Source: Pseudomonas fluorescens HK44 (GTDB taxonomy: Bacteria; Pseudomonadota; Gammaproteobacteria; Pseudomonadales; Pseudomonadaceae). From it: a stretch of 64,000 bases of DNA. Location: positions 1,543,744 through 1,607,743 of the forward strand of contig NZ_AFOY02000015.1 of assembly GCF_000217955.3 (NCBI RefSeq), given 5' to 3'. Made by a program: the position numbers and the translations under genes. This document shows, one piece after another, positions 1 through 9,314 of the stretch. A model generated the notes under the pieces. The model was not told the DNA's origin. It did no database searches and saw only the letters and a list, made by a program, of their open reading frames with translations. Each line of letters starts with the position of its first letter. The first letter of the stretch is position 1.

Positions 1-204
1 GTAGCCCTGGCCCGAGGTATCACCGGTCACAGTTCGGCAAAAAGCTTCTTCGAAAAAAGTCGTCAGGACATGAACAACGTTCGTTCGAAAATCGAACGGG
101 CCGGTGCAGAGCTCAAAACCCTGAAAGCCAATGCCGATGCAGCTACCCGTACCGCAACGGTGACCGGCAATGATTCGCTGAAGTCGCCCAAGGCCGGGGT
201 TTGA
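1..204 (+). CDS. C-terminal part of an unidentified protein (truncated by window edge)
   Basis: The first 67 codons run open from base 1 to a TGA at 202-204, so the start lies outside the window. The peptide is hydrophilic and probably helical, with heptad-like spacing around SRQDMNNVRSKIERAGAELK, and ends SLKSPKAGV. Codon use is normal for the region. I do not recognise the family; the only inference is that the real gene reads into the window on the + strand and converges with the next gene. Confidence 0.55.
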   Translation, partial: VALARGITGHSSAKSFFEKSRQDMNNVRSKIERAGAELKTLKANADAATRTATVTGNDSLKSPKAGV

Positions 205-230
205 TCCGAGTAATGCGTCGAGGCCGAAGG

Positions 231-254
231 CCTCATCGCGAGCAGGCTCGCTCC
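231..254. repeat. REP sequence (single copy)
   Basis: The bases cctcatcgcgagcaggctcg match the REP core seen again at 35931-35957 and, inverted, at 37341-37367. It lies between two convergent genes, the usual place for Pseudomonas REPs. Confidence 0.8.
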
Positions 255-279
255 GGGCGGCGATCCGACGATGGCGGTT

Positions 280-1509
280 TTAGCGAAGCAACTCGGTATC
301 CAGCACTTTCGACGGCTCCCCGATAATGCTCTGGGCCAACACCACAAACTCTTTGGTGCTGACCCGTCCGAGGTCCATGGCGCCGCGCAACATGTCGTCC
401 AGTGAACGCTTGTTACGGGTTTTCAGGCGAATTTCGCGGTCCAGCTCCTGTAGCAGCAACACCGCTTTGGCGAGCTGCGCCGCGCTGAGCTGATCGCCAC
501 GCAGAGTGCTGACGTGATGGCTGAGCTTGGCCATTTTGTCTTCCAGCGTCTGATAACGATCATCGCTCATGCCGCCGGCACGGCGCAGCAGTTCAATCGC
601 GTAGTACTCGGCAAAGCCTTCGCTGATCCAGTCACTGCGATCACTGTCCTTGATTCGCCCCAATACCTGGGCCAACTCACGGATCAACGGGCTGCTGCCG
701 CTTTCGCTGACCAACGGCAAATGACTGTGCAGATAAATCGATTCGTGCCCGGCCAGGCTGCCGCGCCACATCGGGTCGGCGGCCCCCACAATCAGCAGCT
801 TGCCGGGATGACGCGGGTACAGCGCTTGCACTTGCGGCCAGACGAAGGTCAACAGCGTCAACACGTCCATCCGGTGCATGCCCTGCCCTTGCGGCGAGGC
901 GACCGTGACTTCGGTTTCGCCCAGGCGTGTGCGACGACTGCCCAGGTTGCCGGCAAGCATCCAGCCCGTAGGCCGGTCGAGCCGCCGAGCAACGTTGTCG
1001 ATGCGAAAGCGGTTCTTGCCAACCCGCGGCCAGGAAGTCTCGACGCTTTTCCAGCCTTCCGGTAATTCGAACTCCAGCCGCGACACCAGCTCGACACCGT
1101 CCTGCTGATCCAGGCGCGCCGCCGGGACCAGGTCGTCGCCACGCAGCAACGCCCAATTGGGCGTCATGCGGGTATCGAAACTGGAATTCTTGAAGGTGTG
1201 ACTGATGCGTACCCGGTAGGTCAGGCTGGCCTTGTCAGCGGCCGGATGCCAGACGCCACGCGCCGCGTTGCCCGGCGTGAGTTGCCACTGACCATCGGCC
1301 TTGAAGTCGCTGTACTGGCTGCCATCGCCCAGATCAAAATCCAGGCTGCGCACCGCCGAGCCGTGTGCCAGGGTCAAGCGCACTTCGGCCTGATCGCTTT
1401 GCGGTAACAATCGTACGTGGTAATCCAGATCGACTTTTTTAGCCGCCCACACCGGTGAACTCAGCACCAGCAACGACAAAGCCAACGGCAGCTTCAACCC
1501 AACAGCCAT
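280..1509 (-). CDS. Secreted M61-peptidase-like protein with a degenerate zinc site
   Basis: A 409-residue protein beginning with a signal peptide (MAVGLKLPLALSLL, cleavage after VWA around residue 22). The C-terminal third carries WISEGFAEYYA near residue 291, which is the segment that follows the zinc site in M61/M1-type gluzincin peptidases. Where HExxH should stand, near residue 276, the sequence is RELAQ, so zinc-dependent catalysis is unlikely. I chose the ATG at 1507-1509 over the GTG two codons upstream because AAGGAG lies five bases before the ATG. It follows ycgN by 39 bases on the same strand, probably as an operon. The fold assignment is inference from the short motif; a structural or binding role in the periplasm is possible. 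Confidence 0.7.
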   Translation of the reverse strand: MAVGLKLPLALSLLVLSSPVWAAKKVDLDYHVRLLPQSDQAEVRLTLAHGSAVRSLDFDLGDGSQYSDFKADGQWQLTPGNAARGVWHPAADKASLTYRVRISHTFKNSSFDTRMTPNWALLRGDDLVPAARLDQQDGVELVSRLEFELPEGWKSVETSWPRVGKNRFRIDNVARRLDRPTGWMLAGNLGSRRTRLGETEVTVASPQGQGMHRMDVLTLLTFVWPQVQALYPRHPGKLLIVGAADPMWRGSLAGHESIYLHSHLPLVSESGSSPLIRELAQVLGRIKDSDRSDWISEGFAEYYAIELLRRAGGMSDDRYQTLEDKMAKLSHHVSTLRGDQLSAAQLAKAVLLLQELDREIRLKTRNKRSLDDMLRGAMDLGRVSTKEFVVLAQSIIGEPSKVLDTELLR

Positions 1510-1548
1510 ACACACTCCTTCGTGACTTGCCCGTACTACGACAGGTGC

Positions 1549-1998
1549 TTAACCCGCCCGAAAAATCAGATGATCTTCCCAGTCATCCTCAGCCACGCTG
1601 CCTTCGGCGAGCATGCGCCCGGACTGGGAAATGCGCTCGTGGTGCACGGCATCCCGATCACCGCAGACCAGGTGATGCCAAAGCGGCAAGTCCTTGCCCT
1701 CACTGACCAAACGGTAACCGCAGGTCGGCGGCAGCCACTTGAACTGGTCGGCCTTGCCCGGCGTGAGCTGGATGCAGTCCGGCACCGAGTCGCGACGGTT
1801 CACGTAGTCGGTGCACTGACAGGTTTTCAGGTCCAGCAGTTTGCAGGCGATGCGCGTGTAGTAGACGCTGTTGTCTTCTTCGTCCTCAAGCTTTTGCAGG
1901 CAGCACAGGCCACACCCATCGCACAACGACTCCCACTCCTCTTGATCGAGTTGTTCGAGGGTTTTGCGTATCCAGAAAGGTTCGACTTTGGCAGCCAT
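1549..1998 (-). CDS. ycgN: YcgN family (UPF0260) cysteine-cluster protein
   Basis: 149 residues, the usual family length. The N-terminus has the family signature [13 protein letters not shown] near residue 22, then [11 protein letters not shown] and a C-terminal [10 protein letters not shown] and LPLWHHL. The cysteine arrangement resembles the YkgJ/Fe-S type zinc-or-iron chelating group; the biochemical function is not established in the family. The ATG at 1996-1998 starts [15 protein letters not shown], in register with relatives. ycgN, ycgL and rnd lie close together here, echoing the ycgL-ycgM-ycgN neighbourhood of enterobacteria. Confidence 0.92.
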   Translation of the reverse strand: MAAKVEPFWIRKTLEQLDQEEWESLCDGCGLCCLQKLEDEEDNSVYYTRIACKLLDLKTCQCTDYVNRRDSVPDCIQLTPGKADQFKWLPPTCGYRLVSEGKDLPLWHHLVCGDRDAVHHERISQSGRMLAEGSVAEDDWEDHLIFRAG

Positions 1999-2280
1999 GG
2001 CTCAAGCATCAACATCAGGTGGTGAAAAGGCCGCCAGTCTAGTGCCCCAGCCCCTGCGGGCCAAGTGCTGGCGACTGCCGGTAGAACAGAACTTGTCAGT
2101 TATGACGCCGCGAAGTAGCTTTGCGAGTCGCAACGACCCATGCCAAGGTGCCATTAACGCTCAACCGCGTTGCATTCAGGGCAATTGCCCCGGGTCTGAA
2201 AAACCTCACTGCCCAGCTCAACTGTGCGCGTCGGTTTTTACTCAGCTTTTCCTTCATAAACGTAGTCAGGAAACTCGTCC

Positions 2281-2874
2281 ATGAGCGCTAATCCCCGCGT
2301 TGCCGAATATGCCATTCATCCACAGTTCACTGACCGTTGGTCGCCGCGCGCCTTCACCGGTGAAAGTATCCCTGAAGAAACCCTGCTGAGCTTTTTCGAA
2401 GCGGCTCGCTGGGCACCGTCGGCCTACAACTCGCAACCATGGCGTTTTCTCTACGCGCGCCGCGATACGCCGAACTGGGAGCGTTACCTCGGTCTGCTGA
2501 ACGAGTTCAACCGCAGTTGGGCGCAACACGCCTCGGCCCTGGTGATCGTGATCTCGAAAACCACCTTCACCGCGCCTGGCGCCACCGAAGAAACCGCCGC
2601 CCTGTGGCACACCTTCGACACCGGCTCCGCCTGGGGCCATTTGGCCCTGCAAGCCTCTATCAGCGGCTGGCACACCCACGGCATGGCCGGTTTCGATCAG
2701 GAGCTGACCCGCAAGGAGCTGAATATTCCTGAAGGCTACGCGCTGCACGCGGCAGTCGCGATCGGCAAGCTGGGTGACAAGGCGACGCTCGCCGATTATC
2801 TGCAAGCCCGGGAAGTCCCAAGCCCGCGTCGCCCATTGAGCGAGCTGGCGGCTGAGGGTGATTTCACCCTGTAA
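2281..2874 (+). CDS. Nitroreductase family protein (FMN-dependent)
   Basis: 197 residues with the nitroreductase fold signatures: the FMN phosphate motif RWSPRAF near residue 19, WAPSAYNSQPWRF near residue 44, and a C-terminal LHAAVAIGKLG. Members reduce nitro groups, quinones or enals with NAD(P)H; the natural substrate cannot be read from sequence. The start ATG follows an AGGAAA box by about eight bases. The gene stands alone, divergent from ycgN and separated from the downstream gene by a REPIN. Confidence 0.9.
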   Translation: MSANPRVAEYAIHPQFTDRWSPRAFTGESIPEETLLSFFEAARWAPSAYNSQPWRFLYARRDTPNWERYLGLLNEFNRSWAQHASALVIVISKTTFTAPGATEETAALWHTFDTGSAWGHLALQASISGWHTHGMAGFDQELTRKELNIPEGYALHAAVAIGKLGDKATLADYLQAREVPSPRRPLSELAAEGDFTL

Positions 2875-2889
2875 GCCACACTGAAAAAC

Positions 2890-3022
2890 CTGTGGCGAGG
2901 GAGCTTGCTCCCGCTGGGTTGCGAAGCAACCCCAAGACTGGCAACCGCGCTTTATCCGATAGAACGCATCCGCCGGTTTACGACCGCTACGCGGCCGAGC
3001 GGGAGCAAGCTCCCTCGCCACA
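2890..3022. repeat. REPIN (two inverted REPs)
   Basis: Arm 1 at 2891-2912 (tgtggcgagggagcttgctc) and arm 2 at 3001-3022 are perfect inverted copies, with about 88 bases between them that contain further short dyads. It separates two convergent genes. Confidence 0.9.
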
Positions 3023-3054
3023 ACAAGTTCGCTCTCACAGTAGTTTGTGGGTTT

Positions 3055-3987
3055 TCAATACCCGCGTGTGAAATCCACTTCGCCGCGCAACGCTTCACCG
3101 GCCTGGAACGCGCGCAGATTCTCGATAAACAACTGCACCATCATCGGCGGTGAGGTAGGTGCCGAGCTGTGGCCGGTCAGCAGCAAGCCCCAGGCGGTCC
3201 AGAATGGATGGCGCTGCGGCAACGGTTCCTGACGGCAGACATCGATCACCGCCCCCGCCAGATGCCCTTCTTTCAGGGCCTCCACCAGATCCGCATCGAC
3301 TACCGCCACGCCACGCCCGACGTTGATGAACAAACCGGTCGACTTGAACTGCTTGAACAACGCGGCGTTGTACAGATCGTGAGTGTTCGGCGTATTCGGC
3401 AGCAGGTTGACCACGTAATCGACTTCACCGACCAGGCGCCCCAGATCCTCCAGCCCCGCAACTTCAATGAACGGCGCCTGCTCGCGTGGCGTACTGGCGA
3501 TCCCGTACAGCTTGACGCCAAAAGGTACCAGGAACTGCGCCACGCTCTGACCGATATCGCCGGTCCCGACGATCAGCACCTTGCGCCCCGCCAGACTCTG
3601 GCCCAGACGGTTGTCCCACTTGCGCTCGACCTGGCTGACCAGTCGCGCCAGCACTTCGCGCTCATGGCCAAGCATGTAGGTCAGCACATATTCAGCCATC
3701 ATCTGACCGAATATCCCGACCGCACGGGTCAGCCGGTAGTGGCGTGGCAAGCCGTCGGCGAGCAACGGTGTAATACCGGCCCAGGTCGATTGCAGCCACT
3801 GAGGCTCATGACCTTGACGCAACAGCGTCGCCAACAGGTCTGGCTGGCCGAGCCAGACCGGGCAGTCGGCGGCCAGGCTGGCCAATTCAGCGGAGTCGCC
3901 GCTGGTCAGTACTTGCAGTTCAGGCGCGGCCTGACGCAACAGTTGGGCATATACAGCGTGGTCGTGTTCGGCAATCAGAACGCGCAT
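3055..3987 (-). CDS. D-2-hydroxyacid dehydrogenase (GhrA-like)
   Basis: 310 residues. The NAD-binding motif GTGDIGQSVAQF lies near residue 141. The catalytic Arg is in NVGRG near residue 222, the Glu in CRQEP near residue 250, and the His in LTGHSSAPT near residue 270, so the full Arg-Glu-His set is present. The short length and the HSSAPT sequence fit the glyoxylate/hydroxypyruvate reductase A branch more than formate dehydrogenase or SerA. It probably reduces glyoxylate or hydroxypyruvate in the cytoplasm. The gene precedes ycgN in the convergent REPIN-flanked block and is not obviously in an operon. Confidence 0.9.
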   Translation of the reverse strand: MRVLIAEHDHAVYAQLLRQAAPELQVLTSGDSAELASLAADCPVWLGQPDLLATLLRQGHEPQWLQSTWAGITPLLADGLPRHYRLTRAVGIFGQMMAEYVLTYMLGHEREVLARLVSQVERKWDNRLGQSLAGRKVLIVGTGDIGQSVAQFLVPFGVKLYGIASTPREQAPFIEVAGLEDLGRLVGEVDYVVNLLPNTPNTHDLYNAALFKQFKSTGLFINVGRGVAVVDADLVEALKEGHLAGAVIDVCRQEPLPQRHPFWTAWGLLLTGHSSAPTSPPMMVQLFIENLRAFQAGEALRGEVDFTRGY

Positions 3988-4114
3988 GGTTCAAACCTTA
4001 AAAAACAGTGCACAAGACCGCCGAAGGAGTGTTTCTCCCTCGCCCGCGGCCCTCGCCAAAATAATCAATTCCATTGTTTCCAGAGGCTCTGGACAGAGCC
4101 CCTACAGATATCCG

Positions 4115-4408
4115 TCAAACCGGATCATTGCGTCGTAGCAGCTCTTCCGGCAAGTGCTCGATGTACTCGTCTTCGGCCGGCGGCATTTGCAGGTGATAAC
4201 CCTGCTTGTCGAGATTTTCCAGGACCACCGTGATGTCTTCGCGCGAGAGCTTGCGCTCGGGGGTCAACACCAGGTCGAAGGCGTGATGCGGTTTGCCGAA
4301 CGCCAGCAGCAGGTTTTCCGGGACGCGCTCCAGTGCATCGCTTTTGAGCACGTAGAGGTACATCTCGTTTTTCTTCAGGCTTCGGTAGATAGAGCAAATA
4401 CGTTTCAA
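4115..4408 (-). CDS. ycgL: YcgL domain-containing protein
   Basis: 97 residues starting [20 protein letters not shown], the YcgL family pattern, with [13 protein letters not shown] in the middle. The function of the family is not known. Its start overlaps the last four bases of rnd, so the two are translationally coupled, as in other gammaproteobacteria. Confidence 0.93.
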   Translation of the reverse strand: MKRICSIYRSLKKNEMYLYVLKSDALERVPENLLLAFGKPHHAFDLVLTPERKLSREDITVVLENLDKQGYHLQMPPAEDEYIEHLPEELLRRNDPV

Positions 4409-5538
4409 GGCTGTTCTCCGACAGTGGCCAGGCAGTCGAGCAGGGCCTGGCCCATCAATTCGCGGCGCCAGCCACGCAGCGAATCAGGCAATTGGTAAGG
4501 GCCCTCGGGGAAGCCGCTCTTGAGCAAGGCTTCGAGGGTTTTCTTGCGCAGCATCAGTTCCGGGGCAATGTTCAAGCGTTCAGCTTCGGCCTGACCGAGC
4601 GCCCGCAGACGCTTGATCAGTGCCGCGGCTTCCACCGGCAAGGGCTCGGGCACCGCCGGCGGCCACTGGTCCGGCGGGACACTGCCCGCCTGCTTGATCA
4701 AGCCCAACAGAAACTCACCGTCCTGGCGCACGGTGCGCGGGTGCATGTCTTCGATTTTCGCCAATGCCCCGAGATTGTCCGGCTGGGTGCGTGCCAGCGG
4801 CCACAACGAATGCTCGCGCACGATGCGGTTGCGTGGCAGATCGCGGGCGCGGGCTTCGTGTTCGCGCCAGGCGCAGAGTTCACGCAGTACCGCGAGTTGC
4901 GCGCGGGACAGTTTCCAGGCCAGCTTGGCCTCGCGATACACCTCGTAAGGGTCGACTTCGCGGCGCAGGTTGGCCACCAGTTCGGCGCCATCTTCCAGGA
5001 CCCAGGCGTACTTGTCGTCTGACAATTTTGGCCGCAGACGCACGAAAACCTCCGCCAGATGCACGGCATCTTCGGCGGCGTAGCTGATCTGGGTTTCCGA
5101 GAGCGGACGTTGCAGCCAGTCAGAACGGGTCTCACCCTTGGGCAGGTCGATGCCGAGCACTTCCGACACCAGCCGCGAGTAGCCCATGGAGAAGCCCAGG
5201 TTCAGGTAGGCAGCCGCCAGTTGCGTATCGAACAATGGCGCAGGCAGGCTGCCGGTCAAGCGCAACAGGACTTCGAGGTCTTCGCTGCAGGCGTGCAGCA
5301 CTTTGACCACTGCCGGGTTTTCCAGCAATTGGGCCAGCGGTTGCCAGTTGTCGATCGTCAATGGATCAATCAGGAAAGCCCGCTCGCCATCGCCAATCTG
5401 CAACAGGCCGGCGATCGGGTAAAAAGTGTCGACCCGCATGAATTCGGTATCGAGGGCGACGAACGGCAACTGCTGCCATTGGGCGCAAAACTGACCGAGG
5501 CTATCGTTGTCGCGAATCCAGTGAATATCGATGGCCAC
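4405..5538 (-). CDS. rnd: Ribonuclease D
   Basis: 377 residues. A 3'-5' exoribonuclease that trims tRNA and other small RNA precursors. The DEDD motifs are visible: ExoI DTEFMR (Asp30, Glu32), Exo[12 protein letters not shown] near residue 120, Exo[12 protein letters not shown] near residue 170, followed by an HRDC domain from about residue 205. The long open frame extends upstream to 5808, but the real start is a GTG at 5536-5538 behind a GGGAGAG box, giving VAIDIHWI at the N-terminus. It is followed by coupled ycgL. Confidence 0.95.
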   Translation of the reverse strand: MAIDIHWIRDNDSLGQFCAQWQQLPFVALDTEFMRVDTFYPIAGLLQIGDGERAFLIDPLTIDNWQPLAQLLENPAVVKVLHACSEDLEVLLRLTGSLPAPLFDTQLAAAYLNLGFSMGYSRLVSEVLGIDLPKGETRSDWLQRPLSETQISYAAEDAVHLAEVFVRLRPKLSDDKYAWVLEDGAELVANLRREVDPYEVYREAKLAWKLSRAQLAVLRELCAWREHEARARDLPRNRIVREHSLWPLARTQPDNLGALAKIEDMHPRTVRQDGEFLLGLIKQAGSVPPDQWPPAVPEPLPVEAAALIKRLRALGQAEAERLNIAPELMLRKKTLEALLKSGFPEGPYQLPDSLRGWRRELMGQALLDCLATVGEQP

Positions 5539-5650
5539 ACGGCTCTCCCTTGAAGAATGGCGCGCAGTATATATCGGCCCCGGCGATTTCCGCGCACTGA
5601 CTGAGCAAGCGCTTGAGCAAAACTCCCGCGGCTCGAGAAGAATAGGACAA

Positions 5651-6313
5651 CTAGTCGGCTTTATGCAGCACGTAGACACGCGGCAGATCGCTGCCAGGCA
5701 GGGTGTCCAGGTATTTGAGCGTCTTGAAGCCCGCTTGCCGGAACTCTGCCTCAAGTTCGGCCTTGGTCGCCAACTGACGCGCTTGTGCATCCTCGCCGAA
5801 CCGCGCACGCAGCTTGAAGTAACCGTCTCGCTGTACCGACACGATCAGCGCGTCGCGACTGACCCGGTGAAACTCACGCAGTATCGCCAAGCGATGTTCA
5901 CTGTTTTCGATGTGCTGAAACAACCGCATGCAAAAAATGCAATCCACGGCGTTTTCCGGCAAACCGATGGTGAATGCCGAGCCCTGAAAGGTTTTGACCC
6001 GCTTGAGCAGCTCGGCCGGATGATGAGTCTGGGCGTGGTCGAGCATTTCCTGGGACGGGTCAGTGGCCAGAATCACCCGGTTGGTGTGCTCGGCCAGCAC
6101 CGGCCAGTTGCCCCCTGCCCCGCAGGCCACATCGAGAATCAGCCCCGGCTCGCCGGCCACCTTGAGTGCGCGCCGCACCAGTCGCTCGCCACGCCACTGC
6201 AAAAACCGCTGCACCAGCCCACGGGGATGCGGCTGGAGGCAGACTCGAGCGTGCTCCTGATCGTAGCGTCGAGCACATTCGTGCTCGACTGAAGAGGGGG
6301 GTTGCGCAGACAT
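5651..6313 (-). CDS. Class I SAM-dependent methyltransferase
   Basis: 220 residues. Motif I is ILDVACGAGGNWP near residue 59, motif II VILATDPSQEML, and the acidic post-motif IPDCIFCMRLFQHI-type segment follows near residue 125. Such proteins methylate small molecules or lipids; the substrate is not readable. It sits 112 bases upstream of rnd on the same strand and may share a transcript. RNA-binding domains are absent. Confidence 0.85.
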   Translation of the reverse strand: MSAQPPSSVEHECARRYDQEHARVCLQPHPRGLVQRFLQWRGERLVRRALKVAGEPGLILDVACGAGGNWPVLAEHTNRVILATDPSQEMLDHAQTHHPAELLKRVKTFQGSAFTIGLPENAVDCIFCMRLFQHIENSEHRLAILREFHRVSRDALIVSVQRDGYFKLRARFGEDAQARQLATKAELEAEFRQAGFKTLKYLDTLPGSDLPRVYVLHKAD

Positions 6314-6421
6314 AACTGGCGACTCTTGGTAAAGGGAACAACTGACTGGCGACAGGTTATCAAGCTTCGCGTGAAAAAAAGGTTTAATGACGATACAGGC
6401 TCTAGTCTGCCGCTTTCAGCA

Positions 6422-7798
6422 TTACGCCTGATGCAAATACCAGCGCCAGTCCTGCTCCCCGACTTCCCCCATGAACGTACGGTACTCAGCGCGTTTCACG
6501 GCCAGGTAAACCCCGAGGAATTCCCCGCCGAACGCCTCGCGCGCCCAGGCCGAACCTTCCAGTGCGCGCAGTGTGGTCAGCCAGTCGGTCGGCAGCAACT
6601 CGCTGGCCTGCGCGTAGCCATTGCCTTCGACCGGGGCGCCGGGGTCGCGCTGTTCGCGAATCCCACGATGAATACCGGCCAGAATCGCCGCAGCCGCCAG
6701 GTACGGGTTGGCGTCAGCGCCACAGATGCGGTGCTCGATGTGCCGGGAAAACGCCGGTCCGCCCGGCACGCGCAGGCTCACGGTGCGGTTGTCCACGCCC
6801 CAGGTCGCGGCCAGCGGTGCATAGCTGTTGGTCTGGAAACGCCGATAGGAATTGGCATTGGGGCAAAACATCAACAATGAATCGAGCAAGGTGCCAAGCA
6901 TGCCGCCCACCGCATGCTTGAGCAGCGGCGTGCCGTCCGGCGCCTCACTGGCGAACAGGTTGTTGCCGTCCTTGTCTGCCAGGCTGACGTGCAGGTGCAT
7001 GCCGGTGCCCGCCAGATCATCAAAGGGTTTGGCCATAAAACACGCGACCATCCCGTGCCGGTGCGCCACGCCTTTGACCAAGCGTTTGTAACGCACCGCT
7101 TCGTCCATGGCTTGCAACGCATCGCTGCGGTGTTCGAGGGTGATTTCCACCTGACCCGGGGCGTACTCGGAAATCGCCGTGCGTGCCGGGATGCCCTGGA
7201 GTTTGCAGGCCGCATAGAGATCAGCGAGAAACGGTTCGATCTGTTCCAGTTCACGCAAGCCGTAGACCTGGGTTGTCCGTGGTCGCCCACCGTCGACATC
7301 CCGCGCGGGCTGCGGGCGACCGTTGCTGTCGCGTTGCTGGTCGAGCAGGTAAAACTCCAGCTCCGCCGCCATCACCGGGTAATAACCATCGGCCTTGAGC
7401 CCGTCGATGACCTTGGCCAGCAAATACCGCGGATCGGCCACGGTCGCCGGCAGGCCCTCCTGCGGGTGCATGCTGACTTGCACCGCCGCCGTAGGGATCT
7501 GCCGCCACGGCATGCGCTGCAAACTGCCACTGAGCGGATAGGCCCGGCAATCGATATCGCCAACCTCCCAGACCAGCCCGGAATTTTCCACGTCCTCGCC
7601 ATTGATCGTCAGCCCGAGAATGGTGCTTGGCAGTGGCCGGCCGCTTTCATAGACCGCCAGCAATTCATCGCGATGGAGCAGTTTGCCGCGTGGCACGCCG
7701 TTGTTGTCGAGGATGAACAACTCGAACATCTCGATATCCGGGTTGAGTTCAAGGAAGGTCAGGGCTTCTTGTTTCGAGGCAAAGGGGGTCGTACTCAT
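6422..7798 (-). CDS. Glutamine synthetase family protein (PuuA/SpuI type gamma-glutamylpolyamine ligase)
   Basis: 458 residues with the glutamine-synthetase catalytic core: MAAELEFYLLD near residue 144, AGQ-type AP GQVEITLEH, GTGMHLHVSL near residue 268, and NRTVSLRVPGG near residue 340. The short N-terminal domain and the absence of the adenylylation loop Tyr region distinguish it from GlnA and fit gamma-glutamylputrescine synthetases, which start polyamine catabolism by joining glutamate to an amine. No other polyamine genes are adjacent, so the exact amine is unknown. Confidence 0.85.
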   Translation of the reverse strand: MSTTPFASKQEALTFLELNPDIEMFELFILDNNGVPRGKLLHRDELLAVYESGRPLPSTILGLTINGEDVENSGLVWEVGDIDCRAYPLSGSLQRMPWRQIPTAAVQVSMHPQEGLPATVADPRYLLAKVIDGLKADGYYPVMAAELEFYLLDQQRDSNGRPQPARDVDGGRPRTTQVYGLRELEQIEPFLADLYAACKLQGIPARTAISEYAPGQVEITLEHRSDALQAMDEAVRYKRLVKGVAHRHGMVACFMAKPFDDLAGTGMHLHVSLADKDGNNLFASEAPDGTPLLKHAVGGMLGTLLDSLLMFCPNANSYRRFQTNSYAPLAATWGVDNRTVSLRVPGGPAFSRHIEHRICGADANPYLAAAAILAGIHRGIREQRDPGAPVEGNGYAQASELLPTDWLTTLRALEGSAWAREAFGGEFLGVYLAVKRAEYRTFMGEVGEQDWRWYLHQA

Positions 7799-8270
7799 GG
7801 GAACTCTCGTATTTCCGCGTCAGGCAAACGCACAGGCGCCGCCAGTTGGATCCCTGCACACGAGGCAAGGACCGTTGAGAAGACTTAACGGGAAATACAG
7901 ACATCCGGCGGGCGCGCATGGCGACAGTGCCACAGCGCCCAAAAGGCCAGTTCAGAAGGCAATGCAGACAGGTTCAGGACGGTGGCGGACGTGAATCGAC
8001 GCTGATGCTGACGGCATGATGCATCAGCGCCAGGCGAAGCCTCGGGGTGAATGTCGACTGAGCAACCGTCCATAGAGAACACCGCAGTACACAGAGGCTA
8101 AGCAGCGTCACACGCAGCGATATGCCGTTAAATCCAGACTTGAAGAACCTTGGTTGCGGATTGGCTAAACATTCTCCGCGCAATGACCCTACGCTTGCGC
8201 CATCGCGCCCAGCCAACAAATACTGACGTCGACCTCCCCTCCTCCTCTGGCAACACTCAAGGACGACCCG
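7799..8270. other. Intergenic, no gene seen
   Basis: 472 bases between two divergent genes. I see no RNA gene, no credible reading frame and no strong hairpin; it should hold the two divergent promoters. Confidence 0.5.
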
Positions 8271-9056
8271 ATGAACGCTCGTTTACTGCTCTGCTCCTTA
8301 CTCACGTTCAGCGTCCAGGCCTATGCGCAGAATGCGCCCTCGCACCTGGACCAGGTGATTGAACGGGGTCATCTGAAGGTCTGTACTACCGGCGATTACA
8401 AGCCTTACACCTATCTGCGCGCAGAGGGCGGATACGAAGGGATCGATATCGCCATGGCCCAATCCCTGGCGAAAAGTCTGAACGTTGACGTGCAATGGGT
8501 CCCCACCACCTGGAAGAGCCTGATGACGGATTTTCTGGTTGACCGTTGCGATATCGGCATGGGCGGCATTTCGGTTTCACTGGAGCGGCAGAAGAAGGCG
8601 GCTTTCAGCGACACGCTGGGCGTCGACGGAAAAATCCCGTTGGTGCGTTGCGAAGATAAACAACGCTATCAAACCGTCGAACAGCTCAATCAGTCTTCCG
8701 TGCGGTTGATCGAGCCGGCAGGCGGTACCAACGAAGTATTTGCCCGCACTCACTTGCCCAACGCCACGCTGACCCTGTTTCCGGACAACGTGACGATTTT
8801 CGAACAATTGCTGGAAAACAAGGCCGACGTGATGATCACCGACGCCTCTGAAGCACGCTATCAACAGAAGCTCAAACCCGGTTTGTGCGCAGTCAACCCC
8901 GAGCAGTACTTGCAGTACAGCGAGAAAGCCTACTTGCTGCCTCGTGATGACGTGGCCTGGAAGGCCTATGTGGATCAGTGGCTACACCTGAGCAAAGCCA
9001 CCGGCGCCTATGATGCGGTGCTCGCCCAGTGGCTGGCGACCGCTCCCGGTCACTGA
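8271..9056 (+). CDS. Periplasmic substrate-binding-type protein, cyclohexadienyl dehydratase (PheC) like
   Basis: 261 residues with a signal peptide ending VQAYAQ near residue 20. The body is a bacterial type-3 solute-binding fold: GHLKVCTTGDYKPYTY near residue 34, GGYEGIDIAMA, DRCDIGMGGISVSLERQ near residue 90, GGTNEVFA near residue 148 and a C-terminal EKAYLLPRDD. The pattern of these blocks, the length and the position of Cys residues follow Pseudomonas PheC, a periplasmic enzyme converting arogenate and prephenate to phenylalanine and phenylpyruvate. A plain amino-acid binding protein is the alternative; no permease genes adjoin it, which favours an enzyme. Confidence 0.75.
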   Translation: MNARLLLCSLLTFSVQAYAQNAPSHLDQVIERGHLKVCTTGDYKPYTYLRAEGGYEGIDIAMAQSLAKSLNVDVQWVPTTWKSLMTDFLVDRCDIGMGGISVSLERQKKAAFSDTLGVDGKIPLVRCEDKQRYQTVEQLNQSSVRLIEPAGGTNEVFARTHLPNATLTLFPDNVTIFEQLLENKADVMITDASEARYQQKLKPGLCAVNPEQYLQYSEKAYLLPRDDVAWKAYVDQWLHLSKATGAYDAVLAQWLATAPGH

Positions 9057-9275
9057 ACACTGACCAGCGCCCGGAATGCCTCACTCGCCGCGCTGCGATA
9101 AGCGCCCTTGCGACTGAGCAAGGCCACCGTGCGTTGCGGTAACGCCGGTTGCAGCGCCAGCGGGCGCAACCCCGGCAGTTACAGACTGTTGAAACGCGCC
9201 AGCAACGGGCCGATCAGGTAAGCGGTGAAGGTCGGCGTCATGGCCAATCGCAACGAGCCGCGTGTCAGGGCCTGC
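9050..9275 (-). pseudogene. Remnant of a LysR-family regulator gene
   Basis: Reading the minus strand, ALTRGSLRLAMTPTFTAYL and GPLLARFNSL are the start of a LysR (CynR-like) effector domain. They run into a TAA, and directly after it the same strand continues LPGLRPLALQPALPQRTVAL and RKGAYRSAASEAFRALV, the C-terminal end of such a protein, ending with TGA at 9050-9052. The helix-turn-helix half and the middle of the effector domain are missing. The stump overlaps the last codons of the pheC-like gene. Confidence 0.75.
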
Positions 9276-9314
9276 ACAGAACAAGGTTTTGTCTGAGGCT
9301 CAGCGCGCTGAATA

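Noticed and set aside
4405-5808. 467-codon version of RNase D
   Set aside because: The extra 90 codons lie upstream of a GTG with a good GGGAGAG box and do not resemble the family.
7974-8219. Minus-strand frame upstream of the pheC-like gene
   Set aside because: No start signal and composition unlike coding DNA.
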